A stretch of DNA of 48,408 bases from DASQEH01 sp038239485 (GTDB lineage: Bacteria; Actinomycetota; Actinomycetes; Propionibacteriales; Nocardioidaceae): NCBI GenBank assembly GCA_038239485.1, contig JBBSET010000030.1:1-48408 (forward strand). The letters are read 5' to 3'. Position 1 is the first letter of the stretch, and every line of letters starts with the position of its first letter. The notes under the pieces were generated by a model that saw only the letters and a list, made by a program, of their open reading frames with translations, did no database searches and was not told the origin of the DNA. The position numbers and the translations under genes are program-made. Positions 1-8,535 of the stretch are shown one piece after another.

Positions 1-1902
1 GCCGAGGAGCGGGCGATCCTCACCCGTGCACTCACCGGCGACGAGCTGCCTACGCAGCCGTTCTCGACGGTCATCGAGGCTCTCGCGGCTCAGGTGGTTC
101 GTCGCCCGGATGCGGTCGCCGTGGCCCACGGAGAACGCCGTGTCACGTTCGCCGAGCTGGACGACCAGTCACGGGCGATTGCTCTCGCCGTGGGCTCGGA
201 CCGACACCCCGTGGCGTTCCTGCTCGAGCCTTCGGCCGACGCCGTCGCCGTCGCACTGGGGATCCTCCGCAGCGGCGCAGCGTATCTGGCCCTCGACCCC
301 TCACACCCACCGGGCAGGTGGAGCGAGCAGCTCGCGATCTCGGAGATACGCACCGTCGTCACCAGCCGGCAGCTGGCCGCCGCGCTGCCTGAGGCCACGC
401 CTACCATGCTGCTCGACGACGTCTACGCTACCGGGAAGCCCGGGTCAGTCGTGCGCAACGCCGGCGCCCCTGCCATGGCGGTCTCCGGACAGTCGACCGA
501 CCCGGCCTACCTGATCTTCACCTCCGGGTCGACCGGGCGTCCGAAAGCGGTGGCAGTCACCCACGGCAACGTGCTGGCCTACACGGCGGGCGTCTCCGCA
601 CGCCTAGCACTCGACAGCTCTCAGCGCTTCGCGACGGTCACCAGCATGGCGACGGACCTGGGCAATACAGCGATCTTCGGCGCCCTGCTCAACGGCGGCA
701 CCCTGGAGATCGTCACGGCCGAAGCCATCGGAGACGGGCCGGCCCTCGAGGCCCTCGTCCGTGACCACACCATCACAGCCCTCAAGATCACTCCCTCGCA
801 CCTTCGGGCACTGCTCAGCGCCGATGATGTGCACCTGCCGTTGCAGCTCCTGGTGGTCGGCGGCGAGTCACTCGACAGTCAGCTGGTCCGGCAGGCCCAG
901 CGGTCGGGAGTACGGAGAGTGGTCAACCACTATGGTCCGACCGAGACCACCGTCGGGGTGTTCACTCACGACGTAGCCGAGACCGACACCGAGCCGATCC
1001 CCATCGGGCGACCGCTTCCAGGTGTACGGGCACAGGTTCGTGACGCCTCGGGTGTCTTGACTCCGCTCGGCGCCGTGGGCGAGCTCTGGATCGGCGGCGC
1101 ATCGGTGGCTGCTGGCTATCTCGGCTCGCCGGAGGAGGACGCCACCGCGTTCGCCGCCGACCCTGAGCGTCCGGGCGCCCGGGTCTACCGGACCGGGGAC
1201 CGTGTCCGAGTCCGACGCGACGGACTTGTCGAGTTCCTCGGACGGAGCGACTCACAGGTCAAGATCCGTGGCTTCCGCGTGGAGCTCGGTGAGATCGAGG
1301 CACGGCTCCGCAGCGAGGCGGCTGTCGCCGAGGCTGTCGTCGCGGTCGTCGACGATGTGCTGGCGGCCTACGTCGTCTCATCAGGAACCCCCATCGATGC
1401 TGCCTCGGTGCAGGAGCGGTTAGCCGAGCGGCTTCCCCCGTACATGGTCCCGGCCACCATCGTGGTCCTGGCGGAGCTGCCGCGAACGTCGAGCGGCAAG
1501 CTGGACCGACGACGTCTGGCGTCACTTCGCGCCGACGAGCCCACAGGCGCCCGGGGCCGCGAGCCGGAAGGCGAGACCGAACGGGATCTGTTGGCGATCT
1601 GGCGGCAGATCCTGCCGGCGGCCGAGTTCGGTGTCGAGGACAACTTCTTCAGGATCGGCGGACACTCTCTGCTGGCGACGCGAGTCGTGGCACGCGCGCG
1701 CTCGCATTTTCGCATCGAGCTGCCACTGCATACGATCTTCGCGAGTCCGACGGTGGCCGACATGGCCAAGGAGATCGACCGCAGGGGCTCTGTGCCCGAC
1801 GACGCTCTCGCCGACATGCTTGCCGAGCTGGACCAGCTGAGCGACGACGAGGCAATTCGGCTGTTGCGCTCCGAGTCCTCCGGCCCGGCTGATGACGCCT
1901 GA
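1..1902 (+). CDS. NRPS adenylation-carrier module, predicted Asp-activating (5' partial)
   Basis: The frame is open from base 1, so the N-terminus lies outside the window; 633 residues are visible. It activates an amino acid as the adenylate and loads it on its own carrier domain. Adenylation motifs are all present: A3 FTSGSTGRPKAV (from visible residue 173), A5 YGPTETT (about 311), A7 YRTGD, A8 VKIRGFRVELGEIE and A10 SSGKLDRRRL with the catalytic Lys at about 500. A carrier domain follows, with GGHSLLA and the phosphopantetheine Ser at codon 1666-1668. Aligned by eye to GrsA, the ten specificity residues read DLTKVGHVGK, one residue from a known Asp code (DLTKVGHIGK). The next gene starts 11 bp before this stop. 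Whether a C domain precedes it cannot be seen. Confidence 0.93.
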   Translation, partial: AEERAILTRALTGDELPTQPFSTVIEALAAQVVRRPDAVAVAHGERRVTFAELDDQSRAIALAVGSDRHPVAFLLEPSADAVAVALGILRSGAAYLALDPSHPPGRWSEQLAISEIRTVVTSRQLAAALPEATPTMLLDDVYATGKPGSVVRNAGAPAMAVSGQSTDPAYLIFTSGSTGRPKAVAVTHGNVLAYTAGVSARLALDSSQRFATVTSMATDLGNTAIFGALLNGGTLEIVTAEAIGDGPALEALVRDHTITALKITPSHLRALLSADDVHLPLQLLVVGGESLDSQLVRQAQRSGVRRVVNHYGPTETTVGVFTHDVAETDTEPIPIGRPLPGVRAQVRDASGVLTPLGAVGELWIGGASVAAGYLGSPEEDATAFAADPERPGARVYRTGDRVRVRRDGLVEFLGRSDSQVKIRGFRVELGEIEARLRSEAAVAEAVVAVVDDVLAAYVVSSGTPIDAASVQERLAERLPPYMVPATIVVLAELPRTSSGKLDRRRLASLRADEPTGARGREPEGETERDLLAIWRQILPAAEFGVEDNFFRIGGHSLLATRVVARARSHFRIELPLHTIFASPTVADMAKEIDRRGSVPDDALADMLAELDQLSDDEAIRLLRSESSGPADDA

Positions 1903-4156
1903 CTGGGACGTGCTGAGGGACCGGCCCTGCCCAGCCGTAGCACCCTCTGTCCACCGGACCTGCTCCGCATCGTCGCTGCGCCCCTGGGCTGGCACCGATG
2001 CGGAGCTGCTGGCGATCTTCGCCAGCGTCGTAGCCCGCTATACCGGACGAGGCGACGTCGCCGTCGGCTGGTCCGGCGGGGACGGCTGGCGGCGCGTCGC
2101 CCTCGTCGTCGACGTCGACCGGCCGATGGGCGATGTGGTTCTTCAGGCAGCCGGTGCCCTGGCCGGTTCCGATCCGGGACCCGTCCCGGCATTCGGGATC
2201 GCCTGTCGGCTGCCCGCTACCGTAGACGGGCCTTCTCTGCTGGCTGTCGGCGCGGACGGCACCGTGCGGTATGCCGACAGCTGCTACACCGAAGCCGACG
2301 CCACACGCTTCGCTCAGCACCTCACGACGTTCGCCGCCGCCGCGGGTACCGGCGTCCCCGTCGGCCGAATGCCTCTCATGTCCGAACGCGAGCTCACCGA
2401 CCTCCACGCCGCTGACGCCTCAGCCGGTCACGGTACGGACCTGGTCACGGTGCCGGATCTCATCGAGGCCCAGGTCCGTGCGCGCCCTGCTGCCGTGGCG
2501 GTGCGTGGCGCTGGGGGCGACCTCAGCTACAGCTCCCTCTGGGGTCGAAGTGGCCCGGTGGCCCGCCGACTGAAGCCAGGGACCAAGGTCGGGGTGGGGG
2601 CCGAGCGCACAACCGACATGGTCGTCGCCTTGGTGGCTGTGCTCAGGGCCGGCTGTGCTTACGTGGCACTCGAGCCGTCATACCCGCTCGCCCGCTTGCG
2701 CGAGCTCGTCTCCATAGCCGGGTTGTCGGCCGTGGTCGCGTCCGGCGAAGTCCCCGACCTCGGCGTCGACGTGATGGTCGTAGGGGACGAAGAAGGTGAC
2801 GGTCCGACCACGGAGCCCCGGCCGTCCGACCTCGCGTATGTCATGTTCACCTCGGGCTCCACGGGCACCCCTAAGGGCGTCATGGTCGAGCACCGCAACG
2901 TCGTCAACACGCTTCTGCACATGGGCGAAGATCCAGGACTTGGTCCCGGCGAAACGGCGCTCGGGGTCACCACGGCGGCATTCGACCTGTCCGTGCCCGA
3001 CCTGTTCCTTCCGCTCACAACGGGCGCCACCCTTGTCGTTGCCAGCGCCGACGACGCGCGCGACGCGAGCCGGCTGGCTGCCCTTATCGAGGCCGTCCAG
3101 CCGCACTTCATGCAGGCCACGCCGGCGACCTGGCGGATGCTGTGCGAATCAGGCTGGCCCGGTGCGCACCGCCTTCGAGCCGTATGCGGCGGCGAGGCGT
3201 ACGACAGCGCCCTGGTACGCGCGCTGATGCCACGAGTAGCCGGCGTATGGAACTTCTACGGCCCGACAGAGACGACGGTATGGTCCGTGAGCACCAGGCT
3301 CTCGGCCGACGTGGAGGATCCGATTCCACTCGGCGTCTCGATGCGCGGGACGGCCTGCTACGTGTTGGACGAGCGCGGAGAGCCGGTGCCTCCCGGCGTT
3401 CGCGGTGAGCTCCACATCGCCGGGGCCGGCGTCGCACGGGGCTACCTGGGTCGACCAGACCTCACCGAACGCGTGTTCGTTCCTTGTCCGGTCGAGCGAG
3501 CGCCGTCACCGATCATGTACCGAACCGGCGATCTGGTCCGAGCCGACAGCGACGGCACTTTGCGGTTCGCCGGCAGACGCGACTTCCAGGTGAAGCTCAA
3601 CGGCTTTCGCATCGAGCTCGGCGAGGTCGAGACGGTGATAGGAAGGCTCCCGGGCGTCCGCCAGGCTGTCGCTACGCTCCGCGGCGACGATGCTTCTCAG
3701 CGCCTGGTGTGCTACGTGACAGGAGTGGGACTCGACGCGACGCAGCTGCGGCGTGCGGCCAGCCTGCTGCTTCCCCCGCAAGCGGTTCCCAACGTGTTCA
3801 TCATCCTGGCGGCCTTGCCGCTGACCGCGAACGACAAGGTGGACAGGGCGTCGCTTCCGATGCCCGGGTCCGGTATCGGTCAGCCCCCCAGTGGGGTTAT
3901 CGAGGTTCTCGTCGCAGGCGTCTTCGCCGAGGTGCTCCAGCTTCCCGCCGTCTATGCCGACGACGACCTGTTCGCCCTCGGTGCCGGCTCGCTCGACGTG
4001 GGCAGGGTCGCGATCCGGCTCACGGCGGAACTTTCTGTCGACGTCGCGCCAGGTCTGATCTTCCGTAACCCAGTCATCCGCGATCTCGCCCTTGCGCTTC
4101 TCGAGCAGCTGCTCGGTAGCGACCCCGATGTGCTGGCTGAGGTGCAGCGCTCGTGA
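1892..4156 (+). CDS. NRPS with truncated condensation domain, adenylation and carrier domains
   Basis: This is a 754-aa protein whose start overlaps the previous gene by 11 bp. Residues about 30-165 resemble only the C-terminal half of a condensation domain, with a stretch like LLAIFASVVARYTGRGDVAVG; there is no HHxxxDG motif, so this part should not condense. The adenylation domain follows with FTSGSTGTPKGV (from 319), YGPTETT, YRTGDLV and VKLNGFRIELGEVE. Its A10 motif is TANDKVDR, where Asp replaces the usual Gly but the Lys is kept. The carrier domain has GAGSLDVG with Ser700 (codon 3989-3991). My by-eye specificity code is DLPQVGFVWK, which I cannot assign; Gln278, Gly301 and Trp331 are shared with Gly codes. 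The condensation activity is probably supplied by the next gene. Confidence 0.9.
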   Translation: MTPDWDVLRDRPCPAVAPSVHRTCSASSLRPWAGTDAELLAIFASVVARYTGRGDVAVGWSGGDGWRRVALVVDVDRPMGDVVLQAAGALAGSDPGPVPAFGIACRLPATVDGPSLLAVGADGTVRYADSCYTEADATRFAQHLTTFAAAAGTGVPVGRMPLMSERELTDLHAADASAGHGTDLVTVPDLIEAQVRARPAAVAVRGAGGDLSYSSLWGRSGPVARRLKPGTKVGVGAERTTDMVVALVAVLRAGCAYVALEPSYPLARLRELVSIAGLSAVVASGEVPDLGVDVMVVGDEEGDGPTTEPRPSDLAYVMFTSGSTGTPKGVMVEHRNVVNTLLHMGEDPGLGPGETALGVTTAAFDLSVPDLFLPLTTGATLVVASADDARDASRLAALIEAVQPHFMQATPATWRMLCESGWPGAHRLRAVCGGEAYDSALVRALMPRVAGVWNFYGPTETTVWSVSTRLSADVEDPIPLGVSMRGTACYVLDERGEPVPPGVRGELHIAGAGVARGYLGRPDLTERVFVPCPVERAPSPIMYRTGDLVRADSDGTLRFAGRRDFQVKLNGFRIELGEVETVIGRLPGVRQAVATLRGDDASQRLVCYVTGVGLDATQLRRAASLLLPPQAVPNVFIILAALPLTANDKVDRASLPMPGSGIGQPPSGVIEVLVAGVFAEVLQLPAVYADDDLFALGAGSLDVGRVAIRLTAELSVDVAPGLIFRNPVIRDLALALLEQLLGSDPDVLAEVQRS

Positions 4157-5619
4157 ACGACCTGAGCTCCCGGCTCGCCGGGCTATCGGCTGAGAAGCGG
4201 GACCTGCTCGAGCGGGCCCTGCTTGCGCGCCGATGGTCTCGTCCCCAGGCGATCGTCGCACGGGACCGATCGCGGGCCAGTCCACTGTCGTCCAGCCAAC
4301 AGCGGCTGTGGTTCTTCGACCAGCTCGCGCCCGGCGAGCCGACATACAACGCGATCGTCGCCATGTGGGTGATCGGAGAGCTTGACGAGGCCGTTCTGCA
4401 GGACGCGGTCCGCGACACGATCCGCCGGCACGAGGTGCTTCGGACCGTCATCAGCTTCGACGATGAGGAACCGTCCCAGGTCGTCCTCGACGACTGGACA
4501 TTCAGGATCCGCGAGGTGACGTGTGACGCGGACACTGAGGAGGCGCGTGAGGCTCAGGCGATCGCATGGGCCCGTGGCGCGGCCCGAGAGCCCTACGACC
4601 TTGCTCACGACCTGACCCTGCGGGTCCTCGTCGTCGACGTCGACCCGGGGCGGAAGCTGCTGGCGTTCCTGGAGCACCACATCTCTTTCGACGGCTGGTC
4701 CGACGGGATCTTGTTCGACGAGGTCAGCAGCTACTACACGACGGCCGTGACGTCGGGCCGACCGCCGGATCGCCACCAGCTGCCGATCCAGTTCGCCGAC
4801 TTCGCCGCCTGGCAACGCGGCCGGGTCGACTCCGGAGAGCTGGCTGGGCAGCTCACCTACTGGAGGCGCGTGCTCGCGGGCGCCCCGGCGACTCTCAACC
4901 TGCCGCTCGATCACGACCGGCCGGCACGTCAGACCTTCGACGGGCGCCACCTCGAGCTACCAGTGCGCGACGCGAGCGGACTACGCGCCCTCAGCCTCGA
5001 TCTCGGCGCCACCGACTTCATGGTCCTGGTAGCGGCGTGGGCCGCGACGCTCTACCGCTGGACCGGGCAGCCGGACATCGTTCTCGGCACCCCGATGGCC
5101 AACCGCAACCGGGTCGAGGTCGAGACTCTGATCGGGTTCTTCTCCAATACCATCCCGTTGCGGCTGCACGTCGACGGATCCAGCTCGTTCCGCGATCTGA
5201 TTCGCCAGGTGACCACGGTCTCGCTGGAGGCCTTCGACAACCAGGACCTCCCGTTCGAGAAGATCGTCGAGGGGGTCGGGCCGCCTCGCGAACCACAGGT
5301 GAACCCGCTGTTCCAGGTCAACGTCCGAGTGCACACCGGCGCGGTGCCGGTCCTGGAGCTGCCCGGCGCCCAGGTTCGGCCGGTACATATCGACCTGGGC
5401 TTCTCGCGGTTCGACCTCGCCGTCGAGTTCCAGGTCGACGGCCACGAGATCCGCGGTTACCTCGAGTACAACCAGGCGTTGTTCGAGGAGCGCACCGCGC
5501 GCACGGTGATGCGGCGCCTTGACATGCTGCTCGAGGGGGCCCTCGAGGACCCCGGCTTGCTCGTGTGGGACTTACCACAACCGCCGGCCGGCAAGACTCG
5601 GCGGAGGAGTCGGCCGTGA
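4153..5619 (+). CDS. Free-standing NRPS condensation domain
   Basis: This 488-aa protein starts at a GTG that overlaps the previous stop (GTGA). After a short N-terminal helix it is one complete condensation domain: SSSQQRLWFFDQL near residue 47, RRHEVLRT near 91, the catalytic HHISFDG at 175-181 (HHxxxDG intact), and VVLGTP-like and NPLFQVN stretches downstream. It ends in a short Arg-rich tail with no adenylation, carrier or thioesterase domain. It most likely works in trans on the two upstream carrier domains, or releases the chain onto a soluble amine as VibH-like or terminal C domains do; the choice is inference. Its stop overlaps the next start by 4 bp. Confidence 0.9.
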   Translation: MNDLSSRLAGLSAEKRDLLERALLARRWSRPQAIVARDRSRASPLSSSQQRLWFFDQLAPGEPTYNAIVAMWVIGELDEAVLQDAVRDTIRRHEVLRTVISFDDEEPSQVVLDDWTFRIREVTCDADTEEAREAQAIAWARGAAREPYDLAHDLTLRVLVVDVDPGRKLLAFLEHHISFDGWSDGILFDEVSSYYTTAVTSGRPPDRHQLPIQFADFAAWQRGRVDSGELAGQLTYWRRVLAGAPATLNLPLDHDRPARQTFDGRHLELPVRDASGLRALSLDLGATDFMVLVAAWAATLYRWTGQPDIVLGTPMANRNRVEVETLIGFFSNTIPLRLHVDGSSSFRDLIRQVTTVSLEAFDNQDLPFEKIVEGVGPPREPQVNPLFQVNVRVHTGAVPVLELPGAQVRPVHIDLGFSRFDLAVEFQVDGHEIRGYLEYNQALFEERTARTVMRRLDMLLEGALEDPGLLVWDLPQPPAGKTRRRSRP

Positions 5620-6326
5620 CCTGTCCCACCGTCGGACTACCGGCGACAGGCACCGTCGACGTCTGGGCCTTCGACCTCCGGGAGTGGCAGGACGAGAGTG
5701 CGCTTTCGACGCACGAGGACGTCGCCTCGGCCCGCTTCCGGTTCGACCGCGACCGCGTACGGTTCCGTCGCCGTCGGGCTCACTACCGGGCGGCACTGTC
5801 TCGTTACGCCGGCACGTCGGCGGCCGCACTGCAGTTCAGCGCCAACGACTTCGGCAAGCCTTCGCTTCCCGGTACGGACGGGCTGTGGTTCAGCGCCTCG
5901 TCTCGCGAGGATACGGCCGTGCTCGCGGTGTCCCGGCATCAGGTCGGCATCGACGTCGAGGTGGTCCGCCCGGACCTTGCCGACATGGAGGTAGCCAGGT
6001 GCTTGTTCGCGCCCGAGGAGGCCGAGGCGCTCGAGTCCGCGCCAGTCGCGGACTTCTACCGCTGCTGGACACGCAAGGAAGCCTACGTCAAGGCGATCGG
6101 GTGCGGTCTGACCTTCCCGCTGGAGTCGTTCGCGGTGGAGACCGGCGCATCCCCGCGGTCGAGGCTGCTGCGATCGTCGCGTCGCCCCGGCGACGTCGAG
6201 GCCTGCCGGTTCGTGGACGTCTCACCACCCAGCCAGAACGCCATCATTTCGCTGGTCGTTTTCCGCCACGACCCGAGGATTGCTATGTTTTGCAGAGCCT
6301 ACGAAGGAGTCGAGGATGACCGGTAG
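5616..6326 (+). CDS. 4'-phosphopantetheinyl transferase, Sfp type
   Basis: The 236-aa enzyme would move phosphopantetheine from CoA to the Ser of the two carrier domains encoded upstream. I chose the GTG at 5616 because it overlaps the previous stop (GTGA) and has a purine-rich GGCGGAGGAG Shine-Dalgarno just upstream; an in-frame upstream start at 5565 would add an implausible leader. Family signatures are visible: the magnesium-binding GIDVE (Asp113, Glu115), and WTRKEAYVKAIG with Trp151 and KEA 154-156. The N-terminal FRFDRDRVRF and HYRAALSRY stretches and NDFGKPSL are also typical. It is translationally coupled to the NRPS genes, which makes it their dedicated activator. Confidence 0.93.
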   Translation: MTCPTVGLPATGTVDVWAFDLREWQDESALSTHEDVASARFRFDRDRVRFRRRRAHYRAALSRYAGTSAAALQFSANDFGKPSLPGTDGLWFSASSREDTAVLAVSRHQVGIDVEVVRPDLADMEVARCLFAPEEAEALESAPVADFYRCWTRKEAYVKAIGCGLTFPLESFAVETGASPRSRLLRSSRRPGDVEACRFVDVSPPSQNAIISLVVFRHDPRIAMFCRAYEGVEDDR

Positions 6327-7335
6327 CATCCGACGCGGTCAGCGCCGTCCCATCAGCCTGGAGGAGCCAGACCTGGTCTCGATCGGCTCCCTACCGGCCC
6401 GCGAGGGGCAGCTGCCCGCCCTCGTCACTCCGTCACGCCCGGGTGTCGATCTGGCTGCCTGGGGCTCGACTCACCGAGACGATGTCGAAGCGCTGCTCGC
6501 GCAGTCCGGGGCGGTCATGTTCCGTGGCTTCGGCATCTCATCCTCTGACATCTTCTCGGCCTCCGCCGGGTCGCTGGTCGACGCGCTCTACGGTGACTAC
6601 GGTGACCTGCCGCGCGAACAGGACGTCGAGAAGGTCTTCTCGTCGACTCCGTACCCCGCCGACCTCGCGATCCACTTCCACAACGAGAGCTCGCACATGG
6701 CCCAGTGGCCGATGCGGATATTCTTCCACTGCGCCATCGCGGCGGAAACCGGTGGCGAGACGCCTCTGCTCGACTGCCGAGAGCTGTTGACGCAGCTAGA
6801 CCCCCAGGTGGTCGCGGACTTCGAGCGACTCGGGCTCGTCTACATCCGCAACTTCGCCAAGGGCGTCGACGTAGCCTGGACGACGTTCTTCGGGACCACC
6901 GACAAGGGCGAGGTCGAACGCCAGTGCGAGTCGACCGGTACCACCTGCGAGTGGCTGAGCGGCGACGAGCTGCGGATCAAACAGAACGCACTGGCCGTTC
7001 GTCGCCATCCCGTCTCGGGCGAGCGCACCTTCTTCAACCAGGTGCTGCTCCATCATCCGGCTGGCCTCCCGGCAGACACGCGCGCCGCAATGCGCGAGCT
7101 GTACGACGAGGATTCCTTCCCCCGCAACGTCGTCTACGGCGATGGGTCGCCGATCCCCGACTCGGTCATCGAGCACCTGCTGACCACCTACGACGAGCAT
7201 GCCGTTCGTGTCCCCTGGGAGGCCGGCGACATGATAATGCTCGACAACATGCTGGTGGGTCACGGCCGGGCGCCGTACACCGGCAAGCGCAAGATCTTGG
7301 TGGCGATGGCTGACATCCAGGAGGCAGCTGCCTGA
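6316..7335 (+). CDS. SyrP-like Fe(II)/2-oxoglutarate amino acid beta-hydroxylase
   Basis: This 339-aa protein is a TauD/TfdA-fold oxygenase resembling SyrP, the syringomycin Asp beta-hydroxylase that acts on carrier-bound Asp. I chose the ATG at 6316 for its AAGGAG Shine-Dalgarno six bases upstream; a longer frame from 6280 lacks one. The iron triad reads His122-x-Glu124 (in HFHNESSH) and His316 (in LVGHGRAPY). Glu in place of the commoner Asp in the HxD/E motif also fits this subfamily. Arg325, in GKRKILVAM, is placed to bind 2-oxoglutarate. The family block MRIFFHCAIAAETGGETPL is present. The gene overlaps the transferase gene by 11 bp. With an Asp-coded A domain upstream, beta-hydroxyaspartate is the natural predicted product. 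Confidence 0.87.
   Translation: MTGSIRRGQRRPISLEEPDLVSIGSLPAREGQLPALVTPSRPGVDLAAWGSTHRDDVEALLAQSGAVMFRGFGISSSDIFSASAGSLVDALYGDYGDLPREQDVEKVFSSTPYPADLAIHFHNESSHMAQWPMRIFFHCAIAAETGGETPLLDCRELLTQLDPQVVADFERLGLVYIRNFAKGVDVAWTTFFGTTDKGEVERQCESTGTTCEWLSGDELRIKQNALAVRRHPVSGERTFFNQVLLHHPAGLPADTRAAMRELYDEDSFPRNVVYGDGSPIPDSVIEHLLTTYDEHAVRVPWEAGDMIMLDNMLVGHGRAPYTGKRKILVAMADIQEAAA
7322..7333. other. 12-bp perfect palindrome at a convergent gene end
   Basis: AGGCAGCTGCCT lies across the last codons and stop of the hydroxylase gene, just before the convergent exporter gene, which ends 7 bases further on. There is no loop and no T-run, so it is at best a weak bidirectional terminator. Confidence 0.25.
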
Positions 7336-7341
7336 TCACGC

Positions 7342-8535
7342 TCAGACGGTGTCACTGCGCTGCCAGGTCGCGCGCACGTGGACGGGCGAGAGTCGCACGA
7401 CCGCACGGGGTGCCGGGTCGAGGTCTGAGCCTGCAAGGATGAAGCTGGCCACGGGGTGCCACGGGATCACATCGAGATCGTCATGGCTCTCGATGTACAG
7501 CCACACGCTGTAATGGCCCCGGGGCAGGGGTACGGCGTCCAGTCGGCAGCGCATCCGGGTTCGCCCCGGATCGAGGGTCAAGGCCGTCGAGACGAGAAAG
7601 ACGGGAGCCGCCGAACCCTCACTGACGCCGACGTGAAGACGCCCTCGTACTTCCTGCGCGGCGCTGAGATCGGCGACGAACTCGAGCGGACCGTGGGACA
7701 GGGGGATTCCCGCGTCCGCGCCGATGACCTTGAAGGACGTGAGCGTCACCACCGAGTCCGGCGACTCATAGGGGCGGTTGCGGTTCGCCTCGACGGACTG
7801 GCGGTATGACGACAGCACATCGCGGATCGGTGCGTCGTCGACGAGCAGACCCTCCTTGATCCATAGCCCGCGAGTGCATGTGGCCTCGACTGAGGCGAGG
7901 TCGTGGGACACCAGCACGAGCGTCGTGCCTTCTTGCAGGACCTCGCGCATCCGGTCCAGGCAGCGCTCCTGAAACCAGGCGTCGCCGACAGCGAGAACCT
8001 CGTCGACGAGCAGCACGTCGGGCCGCAGGAAGGCCGCGATCGCGAATCCCAGCCGCATCTGCATACCCGACGAGTAGTACTTCATCTGCCTGTCGATCGC
8101 CTGGCTCAGGTCGGCGAAGTCGACGATGGTGTCGAAGCGTTCGATGATCTCCGAGCGCTTGAGGCCGAGCAGAGCTCCATACATGAAGGTGTTCTCTCGA
8201 CCGGTCAGCTCAGGATGCATGCCGCCCCGCAGCTCGATGATGGCCCCTACCCGTCCCGCGATCTGCACGGAGCCGGCATACGGGTACATCACCTTGGTCA
8301 GAATCTTGAGCAGGGTCGACTTGCCTGCGCCGTTCGAGCCGACGATGCCGACGGACTCACCCGGGTCGATGGTGAAGTCGATGTCGCGCAACACCCAGCG
8401 GTGCTTCGACTCGCGATCGGCGAGTCGTCGCGACACTGCGCGCAGCTGGTCGCCGAGGAACGGGCGGGTCCGATCCTTGCGGAACCGCTTCCACACTCTG
8501 TCGACGACGACCGTGCCGTTAGATGATGTCGACAA
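7342..8535 (-). CDS. ABC exporter ATPase, Wzt/TagH type, with C-terminal substrate-binding domain
   Basis: The protein is about 397 aa. It has Walker A GSNGAGKST near residues 66-74, signature YSSGMQMRLGFA, Walker B VLLVDEVLAVGD and the switch His in LVSHD, all as in glycan-exporting ABC ATPases. After about residue 235 there is a beta-rich extension of about 150 residues like the carbohydrate-binding tail of Wzt. The start is uncertain: the longest frame begins at 8601 deep inside the permease gene. I prefer the TTG at 8535, because GAGCGGGG precedes it and the first beta strand (VVVDRVWKRF) is kept. It overlaps the permease stop by 17 bp. It should energise export of a lipid-linked glycan, identity unknown. 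Confidence 0.88.
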   Translation of the reverse strand: MSTSSNGTVVVDRVWKRFRKDRTRPFLGDQLRAVSRRLADRESKHRWVLRDIDFTIDPGESVGIVGSNGAGKSTLLKILTKVMYPYAGSVQIAGRVGAIIELRGGMHPELTGRENTFMYGALLGLKRSEIIERFDTIVDFADLSQAIDRQMKYYSSGMQMRLGFAIAAFLRPDVLLVDEVLAVGDAWFQERCLDRMREVLQEGTTLVLVSHDLASVEATCTRGLWIKEGLLVDDAPIRDVLSSYRQSVEANRNRPYESPDSVVTLTSFKVIGADAGIPLSHGPLEFVADLSAAQEVRGRLHVGVSEGSAAPVFLVSTALTLDPGRTRMRCRLDAVPLPRGHYSVWLYIESHDDLDVIPWHPVASFILAGSDLDPAPRAVVRLSPVHVRATWQRSDTV

